A stretch of 64,000 nucleotides of DNA from contig JAZOOJ010000006.1 of assembly GCA_045655005.1 (NCBI GenBank), positions 1 to 64,000 on the forward strand. Reading direction: 5' to 3'. Made by a program: the position numbers and the translations under genes. The notes beneath the pieces are model-generated. The model ran no database searches and was not told the DNA's origin. It was given only the letters and a program-made list of their open reading frames with translations. Below, in pieces: positions 27,201 to 35,361 of this stretch (within the stretch, counting starts at the first letter, position 1; the number at the start of each line of letters is the position of its first letter). This stretch comes from UMGS1908 sp045655005. GTDB taxonomy: Bacteria > Bacillota > Clostridia > Christensenellales > UBA1242.

Positions 27201-27804
27201 CGCTATTGAAATGCTTAGCGATGTAACTGCAAGATTTAACGATTTATCTTCTCAACGAGATGATTTAATTAATGCGGAGAATGACTTGACAAAAATTATA
27301 GATAGCTTAACCGCAGAGATGGAAAGTAAATTCAAAACAGAGTTTGATAAAATTAATACAAACTTTCAAGGTGTATTTAAAGAATTATTTGGTGGGGGGC
27401 GAGCAGAACTTAAACTTGCCGATCCAGAAAATCCACTTGAATGTGGTATCGATATTGCAGCAGAGCCAACAGGTAAAAAGTTGCAAAATATAACTTTACT
27501 TTCTGGTGGTGAGCGTGCATTAACGGCTATTGCAATATTGTTCGCAATATTAAAACTAAAACCAATGCCGTTCTGTGTTTTAGACGAAATTGAGGCTGCG
27601 CTAGATGATGCGAACGTCGAAAGATATGCAAGGTATTTGAAAAGATTTTCAAATTATACACAATTTATTGTTATTACTCACAGAAAGCCAACAATGGAAC
27701 TTGCTGATACATTGTATGGTGTAACAATGGAAGAAAGAGGAGTCTCAAAAGTTGTATCTGTTCAACTTTCAGAAGCAATTAAAAATTCAGCAAAAGCAAA
27801 TTAA
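24217..27804 (+). CDS. smc: Chromosome segregation protein SMC
   Basis: SMC is the ring-forming ATPase that organises and separates chromosomes with ScpA and ScpB. It has the N-terminal head with Walker A GPNGCGKSN, two long coiled coils, a central hinge (about residues 520-670, beginning near LGGKFVNVVAKLM), and the C-terminal head with signature LSGGERALTAIA and Walker B FCVLDEIEAALDD. Length 1195 aa is normal. It is co-directional with rnc and ftsY. Confidence 0.97.
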   Translation: MKFKKMEIYGFKSFADKVQVQFESGVTGIVGPNGCGKSNVADSIRWVLGEQSAKALRGSSMQDVIFNGTEKRKPQSFAEVALYFDNTEKIFNVDYDEVVLSRKLYRSGESGYAINKTPCRLKDVQELLRDSGMGRESYSIIGQGRIDELLSAKPEDRRAVFEEAAGISKLKNRKQESLKRLNNTQENLIRINDILHELEIQLGPLASQAETAKKYLDLRERLKFLEVNNYIYQYDTSSSQKEAINNRLNGINEEIELKTREFDETVDEYNVTARQIDATDDTISALRDELLNLTVGLEKQAGETKLLQEKITTLKSRRDELSAIIEEDSKEFEELNESLKKSNQDKELKDLILDELLQNINELTIELENLDTRISSRENIAEENTQKLVESLGKLGDIKAQISSLLAEIKSVEDKIEDQINEQNEIEETIASNNCDLEISVKAIQELTDSRNSALEQQRIEKQNNIKLAYKQAGIEEDIKDIIGEYRSAQSKMHLMKEMQKENEGYVASVRKLLQEAQNNSSLGGKFVNVVAKLMTVPEEYEVAIDMALGSAVQNVVTKNEEDAKAVIQYLKDNNAGRATFLPMTSVKPRRIADEFINAINNFNGVRGIANKLISFDSEYEDVFSSLLGSTVIVDDMDSAVSLAKATRYSFKIVTLDGDVINPAGTISGGSKKVQAVSLIGREREIQETEQLLIELEKEKAEKEQELVVVKAEQEAFDTKMNELDESLKNIEISLAKELEANKQLIAKNEKLKADLEEIISVIENLEDNKKSLLERLNAFKKYEDDINNGGVDENSVKDPEIYLLKKKRSDVNDELTELKIKKAGTESQIVSIDGEILRLNDTIEKTNKEIRYNKVELQRCLTDLSELEDEFSSVVDKKAYDENVASLQSTRDKLANFDVTKKELSQKLSQLSEQKLILNTDLQRANDRKYKEENLLVKIDSDIEIMQERVWEEYGLTYATALEYKIDNHDIDSGMQESAKLKRQIQSLGSVNVNAIEMLSDVTARFNDLSSQRDDLINAENDLTKIIDSLTAEMESKFKTEFDKINTNFQGVFKELFGGGRAELKLADPENPLECGIDIAAEPTGKKLQNITLLSGGERALTAIAILFAILKLKPMPFCVLDEIEAALDDANVERYARYLKRFSNYTQFIVITHRKPTMELADTLYGVTMEERGVSKVVSVQLSEAIKNSAKAN

Positions 27805-27821
27805 TAATAAAGGCGAATAAA

Positions 27822-28718
27822 ATGGGAATATTTAGTAAATTATTTAATGGACTAAAAAAGACGAAGACTGCATTAAGTGAAAAACTTAAATATGTGTTTT
27901 CAAAAAATGAGTTGGATGATGATTTCTTTGAAGAGTTAGAGTATGTATTAGTGTCAAGCGATATTGATGCTGAAACAACTGAGGCCATTATTGAAGAAAT
28001 GCGAGATAGAGCAAGACAGAGGCTTACTAAAAACGCAGATGATGCAAAAGAAATATTAAAAGAAATTTTAATTGAAAAACTTGAGGAAAATGAACTTGAT
28101 GAGTACGAATACCCATTAGTTATTATGGTGGTAGGTGTTAATGGTGTTGGCAAAACAACTACCATTGGCAAACTTGCGAACTATTTTGTAGAAAACAAAA
28201 AGTCAGTTGTTATTGCAGCAGCGGATACTTTTCGAGCTGCTGCAAGTGAGCAACTTGCAGTTTGGGCAGACCGAGCAAAAGTGAAAATCGTAAAAAGTGA
28301 AGAGGGTACTGATGCTGGTGCGGTTGTGTTTGATGCTATAAAAAGTGCAAAAGCAAAAAATACCGACGTCGTGATTATTGATACAGCAGGCAGACTTCAC
28401 AACAAGTCTAATTTAATCGAAGAGTTAAAGAAGATATCAAGGATTGTTGAAAGAGAGTATTCAGAAGCAAATTATCACAAGTTTTTGGTATTAGATGGAA
28501 CAACTGGTCAAAATGCTTTTAATCAATTAGAAGCCTTTGACGAGGCTGTTGATGTTACCGATTTAGTTGTAACAAAACTAGATGGAACAAGCAAGGCTGG
28601 GTTCTTGGTTGGTCTTCAAGGCAATTATTCAGTTCCTATCCGCTATGTTGGAGTGGGCGAAGGAATTGACGATTTGCTTGAATTTAATGCAAAAGATTTT
28701 GTTGATTCAATTATATAA
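27822..28718 (+). CDS. ftsY: Signal recognition particle receptor FtsY
   Basis: FtsY docks ribosome-SRP complexes at the membrane. The NG domain is visible with G1 GVNGVGKTT, DTFRAAASEQL, G3 DTAGRLHNKSNLIEEL and G4 TKLDG. The N-terminal acidic A domain is almost absent, as usual in Bacillota (298 aa). It follows smc after 17 nt. Confidence 0.96.
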   Translation: MGIFSKLFNGLKKTKTALSEKLKYVFSKNELDDDFFEELEYVLVSSDIDAETTEAIIEEMRDRARQRLTKNADDAKEILKEILIEKLEENELDEYEYPLVIMVVGVNGVGKTTTIGKLANYFVENKKSVVIAAADTFRAAASEQLAVWADRAKVKIVKSEEGTDAGAVVFDAIKSAKAKNTDVVIIDTAGRLHNKSNLIEELKKISRIVEREYSEANYHKFLVLDGTTGQNAFNQLEAFDEAVDVTDLVVTKLDGTSKAGFLVGLQGNYSVPIRYVGVGEGIDDLLEFNAKDFVDSII

Positions 28719-28724
28719 AAACTA

Positions 28725-28753
28725 TTGACAAAAATAAATAATAGGTGTATACT
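28725..28753 (+). promoter_or_regulatory. Promoter of ylxM-ffh
   Basis: Perfect TTGACA (28725-28730), 17 nt, TATACT (28748-28753). Confidence 0.85.
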
Positions 28754-28802
28754 GCTGTTTGTAAAGTTGAAGTGCTTTACAAATATATGGTAAAGATAGA
28801 GA

Positions 28803-29120
28803 ATGAAACTTACTGAAAAGTTAATCACAATTAAGCAATTAGATGTCTATGGGAATATGCTTACAACAAAACAAAAGGAGACTTTGGAAGGTTATTTGTT
28901 GTATGATATAACATTGTCAGAACTAGCATCGTTGCATAACACTTCAAGGCAGGCGATATTTGATACTATTCAAAAAACCATAAAATCACTTTCAGAACTT
29001 GAAGACAAGCTTGGAATTGTTGCAAGAAATGAAAAATTGTTGCAAGAAATTGAGAATATTAATTGTTTAGATGAAAAAACCAAGTATGCACTAGAAAGAA
29101 TTAAAGACTTGATAAATTAG
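28803..29120 (+). CDS. ylxM: YlxM family helix-turn-helix protein (SRP-associated)
   Basis: A 105-aa helical protein with a sigma-70 region 4-like helix-turn-helix (TLSELASLHNTSRQAIFDTI). YlxM is encoded just ahead of ffh in most Bacillota and is thought to assist SRP. It lies 13 nt before ffh behind its own promoter. The RBS is weak (a purine-rich AGATAGAGA). Confidence 0.88.
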   Translation: MKLTEKLITIKQLDVYGNMLTTKQKETLEGYLLYDITLSELASLHNTSRQAIFDTIQKTIKSLSELEDKLGIVARNEKLLQEIENINCLDEKTKYALERIKDLIN

Positions 29121-29133
29121 GAGTTATGTATAA

Positions 29134-30474
29134 ATGGCTTTATTTGAGGGGTTAAATGAAAAACTAAATCATATTTTCTCAAAGCTTACACATCGAGGGA
29201 AGCTGACTGAACTTGAAATCAAAAATGCAATGAGAGAAATTCGTATTGCACTTTTGGAAGCTGATGTGAATTACAAGGTTGCCAAAGATTTTATCAACTC
29301 GGTTACCGAAAAGGCGGTTGGTGAAAAGATTTTGGAAAGCCTTTCACCTGCTCAGCAAGTTATTAAAATTGTAAGAGATGAATTAACCGAATTGATGGGT
29401 GGTTCAAATGCAAAACTTGCTGTAAGCTCTGCTCCACCAACAATTATTATGATGTGTGGTCTGCAAGGTGCTGGTAAAACATCTATGTGCGGAAAACTTG
29501 GGCTTTATTTAAAGAAACAAGGCAAAAAACCATTGCTTGTAGCGTGCGATATTTATCGACCTGCTGCAATAGACCAATTGAAGATTGTAGCAAAAAGTGC
29601 AGGAGTTGATTTCTTTGAAGAGGGAACAATTAACCCAGTCAAAATCTCACAAGATGCAATTAATTATGCAAAAAAGAACGCACTTGACACTGTGATTATT
29701 GACACCGCTGGACGACTTCAAATTGATGAAAAGTTGATGGATGAATTGTCTGACATCAAATCTGCTGTAAAACCTGATGAAATTCTTTTAACTGTTGACG
29801 CAATGGTCGGACAACAATCTGCCGATGTTGCACTTGCGTTTAATGAAAAGTTAGATGTAACTGGTGTCATTTTAACGAAACTTGATGGTGATACAAGGGG
29901 TGGTGCAGCGTTAAGTATTAAAGCTGTTACAGGAAAACCAATTAAGTTTTGTGGCGTGGGTGAAAAAGTTGGTGATTTTGAACCGTTCCATCCAGACCGT
30001 ATGGCAACAAGAATTCTTGGCATGGGTGATGTTTTAACTCTTATTGAAAAGGTTGAACAAACTGTCGATGAAAAAGAGTTAAAAGCAATGGAAGAAAAAC
30101 TAAGAAAAAATTCTTTCACCTTAGCAGATTTTATGGTTCAATTTGAGCAAATTCAAAAAATGGGAAATCTAACTGACTTGGTTGGAATGATACCAGGACT
30201 TGGGGCTCAATTAAAGGGACAAAAGATTGACGAGTCAAAGTTGAAAAAATTCAAAGCGATGATTCAATCAATGACTCCAGCAGAAAGAGAAAATCCAGAC
30301 CTAATTAAAGGCAATCAAAAGAAAAGAATTGCAAACGGAAGTGCTACAACTATTCAAGACGTTAATATGCTATTAAAACAATATGAGCAAACTAAGTTGA
30401 TGATGAAAAATATGAATAGCGGAAAGATGTCAAAATTGATGGGAATGGGCGGAACAAAATTTAAATATAGATAA
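29134..30474 (+). CDS. ffh: Signal recognition particle protein Ffh
   Basis: Ffh binds SRP RNA and signal sequences and targets membrane and secreted proteins. The NG domain shows G1 GLQGAGKTS, G3 DTAGRLQIDEKLMDEL and G4 TKLDGDTRGGAAL; the methionine-rich M domain (about residues 300-446) contains MGNLTDLVGMIPG and ends in a Met/Lys-rich tail. Length is normal. The SRP RNA gene is not in this window. Confidence 0.97.
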   Translation: MALFEGLNEKLNHIFSKLTHRGKLTELEIKNAMREIRIALLEADVNYKVAKDFINSVTEKAVGEKILESLSPAQQVIKIVRDELTELMGGSNAKLAVSSAPPTIIMMCGLQGAGKTSMCGKLGLYLKKQGKKPLLVACDIYRPAAIDQLKIVAKSAGVDFFEEGTINPVKISQDAINYAKKNALDTVIIDTAGRLQIDEKLMDELSDIKSAVKPDEILLTVDAMVGQQSADVALAFNEKLDVTGVILTKLDGDTRGGAALSIKAVTGKPIKFCGVGEKVGDFEPFHPDRMATRILGMGDVLTLIEKVEQTVDEKELKAMEEKLRKNSFTLADFMVQFEQIQKMGNLTDLVGMIPGLGAQLKGQKIDESKLKKFKAMIQSMTPAERENPDLIKGNQKKRIANGSATTIQDVNMLLKQYEQTKLMMKNMNSGKMSKLMGMGGTKFKYR

Positions 30475-30526
30475 GGTATTACTAACGAAAGTTATTATAT
30501 ACAAATATTAATGGAGGAATTAAACA

Positions 30527-30787
30527 ATGGCAGTAAAAATGAGACTTACAAGACTTGGAGATAAGAAATCACCATTTTACAGAATAGTTATTTCTGATTC
30601 AAGAAAGTCAAGAGATGGAGAGTATGTTGATCAAGTTGGAACATTCGACCCAATTTCAGGTGATGGAATTGTTAACATTGACAATGCAAAGGCAAGCGAA
30701 TGGCTAGCAAAGGGTGCTCAACCTACTGATACTGTAAAGGCTTTATTAAAGAAATCTGGCGTTATTACAGATAAAAAGAGCAAGTAA
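30527..30787 (+). CDS. rpsP: 30S ribosomal protein S16
   Basis: S16 is an assembly protein of the small subunit. It begins MAVKMRLTRLGDKKSPFYRIVISDSR (first part MAVKMRLTRLGDKKSPFYRI), typical for the family; 86 aa is normal. The order ffh-rpsP-khpA is the usual one. ATGGAGGA precedes the ATG. Confidence 0.97.
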   Translation: MAVKMRLTRLGDKKSPFYRIVISDSRKSRDGEYVDQVGTFDPISGDGIVNIDNAKASEWLAKGAQPTDTVKALLKKSGVITDKKSK

Positions 30788-30806
30788 TTGAAGGACGGAA
30801 CACAGA

Positions 30807-31040
30807 ATGAAAGATTTAATTGAATTCTTAGCAAGAAATGTTGTTTCAAATCCTGAAAGTGTTGCAGTTTCACAAAGACAAGACGGAAAGTGTGAAATTT
30901 ACACAATCTCAGTTGATGAAAGTCAGATGGGTATGCTTGTTGGGCGTGGTGGTGCAACTGCTAACGCAATAAGAACTTTGTGCAGGGCTTTTGCAAAGGC
31001 TGATAATAAGCACATTGTTATTAAAATTGAACATAAGTAA
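30807..31040 (+). CDS. khpA: KH domain RNA-binding protein KhpA
   Basis: A 77-aa single KH-domain protein with the GxxG loop as GRGG in MLVGRGGATANAIRTL. KhpA partners KhpB in Gram-positive bacteria and affects cell size and RNA metabolism. It follows rpsP by 19 nt and ends the ylxM-ffh-rpsP-khpA transcript. Confidence 0.94.
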   Translation: MKDLIEFLARNVVSNPESVAVSQRQDGKCEIYTISVDESQMGMLVGRGGATANAIRTLCRAFAKADNKHIVIKIEHK

Positions 31041-31046
31041 ATTTAT

Positions 31047-31079
31047 AAAAAATTAGAGCAAAATTTGCTCTAATTTTTT
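31047..31079 (+). terminator. Intrinsic terminator after khpA
   Basis: A long A/T-flanked inverted repeat (AAAAAATTAGAGCAAA with TTTGCTCTAATTTTTT) ends in a T run. A second hairpin, GACTTGAA (31163-31170) with TTCAAGTC (31176-31183), lies further on in the same 226-nt gap. Confidence 0.9.
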
Positions 31080-31266
31080 ATAATAAAGATTATTTTATTT
31101 AAAATGATGTTTGTTGAAAAGTTTGTAATGCTTTATATATTATAAATATACGAATAAATAACGACTTGAAAAATATTCAAGTCTATATTTTAATCAATTT
31201 ATATTTATTCCTTAGCAAAATGCCGTTTAGTGTGATATAATCCTTTACATATCGAGGAGGAAATTT

Positions 31267-32298
31267 ATGGAAATAAGTTTTGGAAATTTTTTAAGAGAGA
31301 AACGCCAAGAGAAAAATTTAACACAAAAGGAACTTGCTAAATTATTATTTGTATCTGAGTCTGCTGTAAGTAAGTGGGAAAAGGATAATGCACACCCAGA
31401 TATAACATTGCTCCCTAAGTTGTCTGAAATTTTGGGTGTTACAGAACACGAGATAATAACTGCAAGCGTAGATAAAAGTGCAAGGCAAGAAAAGGCTCAG
31501 GCAAAGAAATGGAGAGCGGTTTCAATGTCTTGGAATTTGTTTTTCTATATTTCTTATGCGGTAGCAATTTTAACTTGTTTTATATGTAATTTAGCTGTAA
31601 ACAAAACATTAAGTTGGTTTTGGATAGTTTTATCTGCATTAATTTTAAGTTTTACACTTACAAATTTACCGCAATTTATTAAGAAACTTAGATTAATTTT
31701 AATACCGCTTTCAATGTATTTGGCTTTGTGTCTTTTACTTGGTGTTTGTGCAATTTATACTAATGGAAGTTGGTTTTTTATAGCATCATTATCGGTATTA
31801 TTAGGATTAGTAATAATATTTGGACCAATCTATATTTCAAAATATGGAAAGTTTTCAAAAATTAATAAATATAATGATTTTATCTCTATTGCAATAGATT
31901 TTATTACATTAAACATATTATTGATAGTAATTAATTGTTATACTGGTGGAGTTTGGTACTTAAAATTAGCGTTGCCAATAGTTTTAGTTATTTACGCAAT
32001 GCTAAACATATTACTATCTGTAAGATTTTTGAAATTAAACAAACTTTTAAAAACAAGTATAATTTTAATTTTAATTAATGTTTTTATGGTAATTCCACCA
32101 TTAGTTATAAAAGTTGATAATTTGGATATTCAAAAAGAAATTGATGACTTAAACATATTTAAAGCAGATTTTACGAGTTGGATGCCAAATGCGGGTTATG
32201 AAAATAATATACTATGCTTAATAGTATTAACATTATTGACGCTCTCAATGATATTTTTTGCTTTTGGAATTGCATTGCACATAAAAAGAAAAAAATAA
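31267..32298 (+). CDS. XRE-type HTH regulator with membrane domain
   Basis: The N-terminal 60 residues form an XRE/Cro-type helix-turn-helix (FLREKRQEKNLTQKELAKLL, SESAVSKWEKDNAHPDI). It is followed by about eight hydrophobic helices (residues 85-340) and a basic end. It may be a membrane-tethered transcription regulator that senses a membrane signal. A good GAGGAGG precedes the ATG and an extended -10 (TATAAT at 31236-31241) lies upstream. It is monocistronic with its own terminator. Targets are unknown; autoregulation is likely but not shown. Confidence 0.85.
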   Translation: MEISFGNFLREKRQEKNLTQKELAKLLFVSESAVSKWEKDNAHPDITLLPKLSEILGVTEHEIITASVDKSARQEKAQAKKWRAVSMSWNLFFYISYAVAILTCFICNLAVNKTLSWFWIVLSALILSFTLTNLPQFIKKLRLILIPLSMYLALCLLLGVCAIYTNGSWFFIASLSVLLGLVIIFGPIYISKYGKFSKINKYNDFISIAIDFITLNILLIVINCYTGGVWYLKLALPIVLVIYAMLNILLSVRFLKLNKLLKTSIILILINVFMVIPPLVIKVDNLDIQKEIDDLNIFKADFTSWMPNAGYENNILCLIVLTLLTLSMIFFAFGIALHIKRKK

Positions 32299-32313
32299 TT
32301 TTAATATGTCTTT

Positions 32314-32346
32314 AAAACACTTTATCAATATTGGTAAAGTGTTTTA
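32314..32346 (+). terminator. Intrinsic terminator after the XRE-membrane gene
   Basis: AAAACACTTTATC (32314-32326) pairs with GGTAAAGTGTTTT (32333-32345), one T-G wobble, followed by ATT. Confidence 0.85.
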
Positions 32347-32441
32347 TTAAACGTAAAATTTATCTTATAAATGTTTTTTGCAAAATTTCTTTAAAAATAC
32401 AAAATTATATGATATACTTGAATAACATAAGGAGTGTTAGA

Positions 32442-32948
32442 ATGGAAAAGTTAATTATCGGCGAAGTTGTAAAGCCGCAAGGAATTAAAGGTGAGTTAAA
32501 AATCAAATTGTTTGACACGTCAAAAGATTTGTCTAAGATAAAACAGATATATATCGGTGATGACATCTTAGATATTTCATCGCTTGCAATAAGGCAAGAT
32601 TTTATGTATGTGATGATAGAAGGGTTTAACAGTATTCAAGAGGTAGAAAAGTTTAGAATGCAAAAGGTCTATATAAATGCCGATGATGCAAATCAACTTC
32701 TTGATAAAAATGAATATTTTGTTGAAAATATTTTAAAATTTAATGTTATTACATCGATGGGTGAAGAAATTGGCGTGTTGACCGATGTGCAAAACTACGG
32801 AAGTAAAGACATTGCGTTTATTGATGGAAAAAATGGTCAGATATTGATGCCGATAGTAGATGGTTTAATTGAACAGATTGTTGAAAATGAAAAGAAAATA
32901 ATATTAAATACAAAAATATTTTTAGAGGTGGCGTGCTATGAAGATTGA
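32442..32948 (+). CDS. rimM: Ribosome maturation factor RimM
   Basis: RimM helps assemble the head of the 30S subunit and binds S19. It begins MEKLIIGEVVKPQGIKGELK, typical of the family, and has an N-terminal RimM domain and a C-terminal PRC barrel (about residues 95-168). I start at ATG 32442 after AAGGAG (32429-32434); the open frame extends 37 codons upstream through the previous terminator, which is not credible coding. It overlaps trmD by 11 nt. Length 168 aa is normal. Confidence 0.94.
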   Translation: MEKLIIGEVVKPQGIKGELKIKLFDTSKDLSKIKQIYIGDDILDISSLAIRQDFMYVMIEGFNSIQEVEKFRMQKVYINADDANQLLDKNEYFVENILKFNVITSMGEEIGVLTDVQNYGSKDIAFIDGKNGQILMPIVDGLIEQIVENEKKIILNTKIFLEVACYED

Positions 32949-33606
32949 TATTTTAACGCTTTTCCCAGAGATGTTTAGTCCTCTTCAAACAAGTCTATTA
33001 AAAAAAGCAACAGATAAGGAACTTTTAGAAATAAATATACATAACATAAGAGATTATTCACTTGATAAGCACAAAAAATGCGATGATTATCCATTTGGTG
33101 GTGGAGCAGGACTTGTAATGATGGCGCAACCTATTGTCGATTGCATAAAGTCAATTCAAGGTTTTGAGAATGCAAAAAAGATTTATATGTCGCCACGTGG
33201 TAGAGTGTTTAACCAGAAAGTTGTGGAAGAATTTTCGAAGATTAATCACCTAATTATTCTTTGCGGGCATTATGAGGGTGTTGACCAAAGAGTTATTGAT
33301 AAATATATAGATGAAGAGATATCTCTTGGCGATTTTGTTTTAACTGGTGGTGAAATCCCTGCAATGGCTTTGGTAGACAGCGTTGCAAGATACATCGAAG
33401 GGGTTATAGGAAATAGCGAAAGTTTAGTTCAAGAAAGTTTTGCAAGTGGAATGCTTGAATATTCTCAGTATACTCACCCTAGAGTATTTGAAGATATGGA
33501 AGTTCCAGAAGTTTTACTTTCAGGGAATCATGCAAAAATTGCTGAATGGCGTGAAAACCAAAGTAAAGAAATAACAAAATCAAGAAGACCTGATTTGTTA
33601 AACTAG
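32938..33606 (+). CDS. trmD: tRNA (guanine-N1)-methyltransferase TrmD
   Basis: TrmD methylates G37 of tRNAs, preventing frameshifts. It has the SPOUT trefoil-knot segments LCGHYEGVDQRVID and SLGDFVLTGGEIPA, and MKIDILTLFPEMF at the start. Length 222 aa is slightly short but complete. It overlaps rimM, giving translational coupling. rplS, normally next, is displaced by about 8.5 kb. Confidence 0.96.
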   Translation: MKIDILTLFPEMFSPLQTSLLKKATDKELLEINIHNIRDYSLDKHKKCDDYPFGGGAGLVMMAQPIVDCIKSIQGFENAKKIYMSPRGRVFNQKVVEEFSKINHLIILCGHYEGVDQRVIDKYIDEEISLGDFVLTGGEIPAMALVDSVARYIEGVIGNSESLVQESFASGMLEYSQYTHPRVFEDMEVPEVLLSGNHAKIAEWRENQSKEITKSRRPDLLN

Positions 33607-33633
33607 AATAAAATCAAGAAGGAGAGTTGATAG

Positions 33634-34176
33634 ATGAAACGAAGATATGCAAATGCAGTTGGTGGAGAATACGCTCAGGCAAGAGTTGATACAGAGTATT
33701 TTAATGGTTATGTTTGTGATGTAAAGATTAATAATGTAGAAAGACCATTAATCGTAAACAATGGCAAAAATGATGTGTGCATAAAAGATAATGGTTATGA
33801 ATGGATTGAAATTTATCCAGATAACGCTAATTATGCAATCACTATAATGATCGACCAACATAAAAACATAATTGAATGGTATTTTGACATTGCAAAAGAA
33901 ATAGGTGTCGAGAATGGCATACCTTATGAAGAGGATTTGTTTTTAGATATGATTATTACGCCAGGATGTGAATATTTAGTTTTAGATGAAGATGAGCTTG
34001 ATTTGGCATTATCAAATCAAGTAATTACGCAATCGGATTTTGACTTGGCGTATAAAACGTTAGCACTTTTAAAACAGAAATACGTTGGAAATTTTAAAGA
34101 ATTAAAAGAGTTAACAATAGAATTTTATAAAATGTTCAATGATGAGTATTTAAATATTGATTTAAGCTTTATTTAA
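33634..34176 (+). CDS. DUF402 family protein (possible nucleotide phosphatase)
   Basis: A 180-aa protein of the DUF402 (FomD/Ntdp-like) group. Typical features are the WYFDIAKEIG segment, the acidic PYEEDLFLDMIITPG stretch and the LDEDELDLAL motif that provides metal ligands in this family. Some members hydrolyse nucleoside di- and triphosphates. It starts the accessory block after trmD with a good AAGGAG. The exact substrate is unknown. Confidence 0.75.
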   Translation: MKRRYANAVGGEYAQARVDTEYFNGYVCDVKINNVERPLIVNNGKNDVCIKDNGYEWIEIYPDNANYAITIMIDQHKNIIEWYFDIAKEIGVENGIPYEEDLFLDMIITPGCEYLVLDEDELDLALSNQVITQSDFDLAYKTLALLKQKYVGNFKELKELTIEFYKMFNDEYLNIDLSFI

Positions 34177-34201
34177 AATTCTTAATAAAAAGGGAGTAAT
34201 T

Positions 34202-34795
34202 ATGGCACATCAAATCATATTTATTGATGGATTTAGTGGTATTGGGAAAACCACATTGGCAAAAAAGTTGCATTCTGTTTTAAAAGGTGTTTATATTGAG
34301 CAATATATGATGCCAGATTTTATTTCAAAGGATGGGGTTGCGGAGATAACAGGGAGAGAAGAAGATGAAACTCTTTATAGGCTAATGGTCGCAAATATAA
34401 AGACATTTGCATCATTAGGCTATAACAATATCATAGCATTAGATTTCAATGAAGTAAGGTTTAGAGATATCCCTGAAGATTTTATAGGGTATGATTATTT
34501 AATTTTACATTTAATTTGCGATAAAGAACAAAATTTAAAGCAAATGAGTAATCGAGGTGAAGGTTTAATTAATACAAGTCTTTTAGAACAAGATTATGCA
34601 AGGAGAAGTAAGTATCCAAGACCTTTATTGCCTAATGAAATTACTATTGAAGTTACGGGGAAAACTGCAGATGAAGTATTTGAAATTGCAATGGATAAAA
34701 TATCGAATACTATCTCATTGCTTAACTATGATTACACTAAGCCAGAAAGAAAATGTTTTGGGACTTGGGTAAAAGCAGATCAAGAAGAATTATAA
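34202..34795 (+). CDS. P-loop NTPase, small kinase-like
   Basis: Walker A FSGIGKTT is near the N-terminus (FIDGFSGIGKTTLAKKL), and the fold looks like a nucleoside/nucleotide-type kinase of 197 aa. A basic segment QDYARRSKYPRP could be a lid. No specific substrate signature is recognised. It lies between the DUF402 gene and an acetyltransferase, all co-directional with short spacing, so they are probably one transcript. Confidence 0.75.
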   Translation: MAHQIIFIDGFSGIGKTTLAKKLHSVLKGVYIEQYMMPDFISKDGVAEITGREEDETLYRLMVANIKTFASLGYNNIIALDFNEVRFRDIPEDFIGYDYLILHLICDKEQNLKQMSNRGEGLINTSLLEQDYARRSKYPRPLLPNEITIEVTGKTADEVFEIAMDKISNTISLLNYDYTKPERKCFGTWVKADQEEL

Positions 34796-34809
34796 AATAG
34801 GAGAATAAA

Positions 34810-35337
34810 ATGTTAAGTCCGAAATTAGAAACTGAGAGGTTAACATTAAGAAGATATAAAGAAAGTGATATAGATGTAATGTATGAAATCATTACCGATG
34901 AAAGGCTGTCTACTTATATTAAATTCCCCAACTTAACAAAAGATGAAGAGTTGGATTGCATTAAAAAGTGGATAGACGAGGCTGACGAGTCCAAATATGA
35001 AAGATGGGTTATTGAAAGAAAATCAGACGGAATAGTTGTTGGAAATATTGATGTTAACACAGTTGTAAAGAAACACAACTATTGTAATGTTGGTTATACG
35101 ATTAGGTATGATTACTGGGGGAATGGATATGCATCTGAAGCATTAAAAGTTGTGTCAGATTATTTACTAGATGAAAGAGGGTACTATTTAGTTGAGTGTT
35201 CGTGTAATGAATTAAACACACAATCATCAAGAGTTATGGAGAAAGCTGGATTTAATAAAGATGGTTATATACAAAACAGAAGGCTTAATAAAGATGGTAC
35301 ATATTCAGGTGTTGAGTATTATAGTAAAACTAAATAG
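34810..35337 (+). CDS. GNAT acetyltransferase, RimJ/RimL-like
   Basis: A 175-aa acetyltransferase opening with ETERLTLRRYKESD, the RimJ/RimL-type N-terminus. The acetyl-CoA site region is RYDYWGNGYASEALKV, and the C-terminus has NTQSSRVMEKAGF. These enzymes acetylate protein N-termini, amines or antibiotics; the substrate here is unknown. GGAG lies before the ATG. Confidence 0.9.
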   Translation: MLSPKLETERLTLRRYKESDIDVMYEIITDERLSTYIKFPNLTKDEELDCIKKWIDEADESKYERWVIERKSDGIVVGNIDVNTVVKKHNYCNVGYTIRYDYWGNGYASEALKVVSDYLLDERGYYLVECSCNELNTQSSRVMEKAGFNKDGYIQNRRLNKDGTYSGVEYYSKTK

Positions 35338-35361
35338 TTAGGAATGACGAAAGGAGTCAGT

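Noticed and set aside
24217..27804. Long reverse-strand open frames across smc and other large genes
   Set aside because: They lie antisense to strongly supported genes, are rich in Ser, Leu, Ile and Phe as expected for shadows of AT-rich coding DNA, and lack ribosome binding sites.
32331..32441. N-terminal extension of rimM
   Set aside because: The extra 37 codons run through the previous terminator and the promoter region; a good RBS marks ATG 32442.
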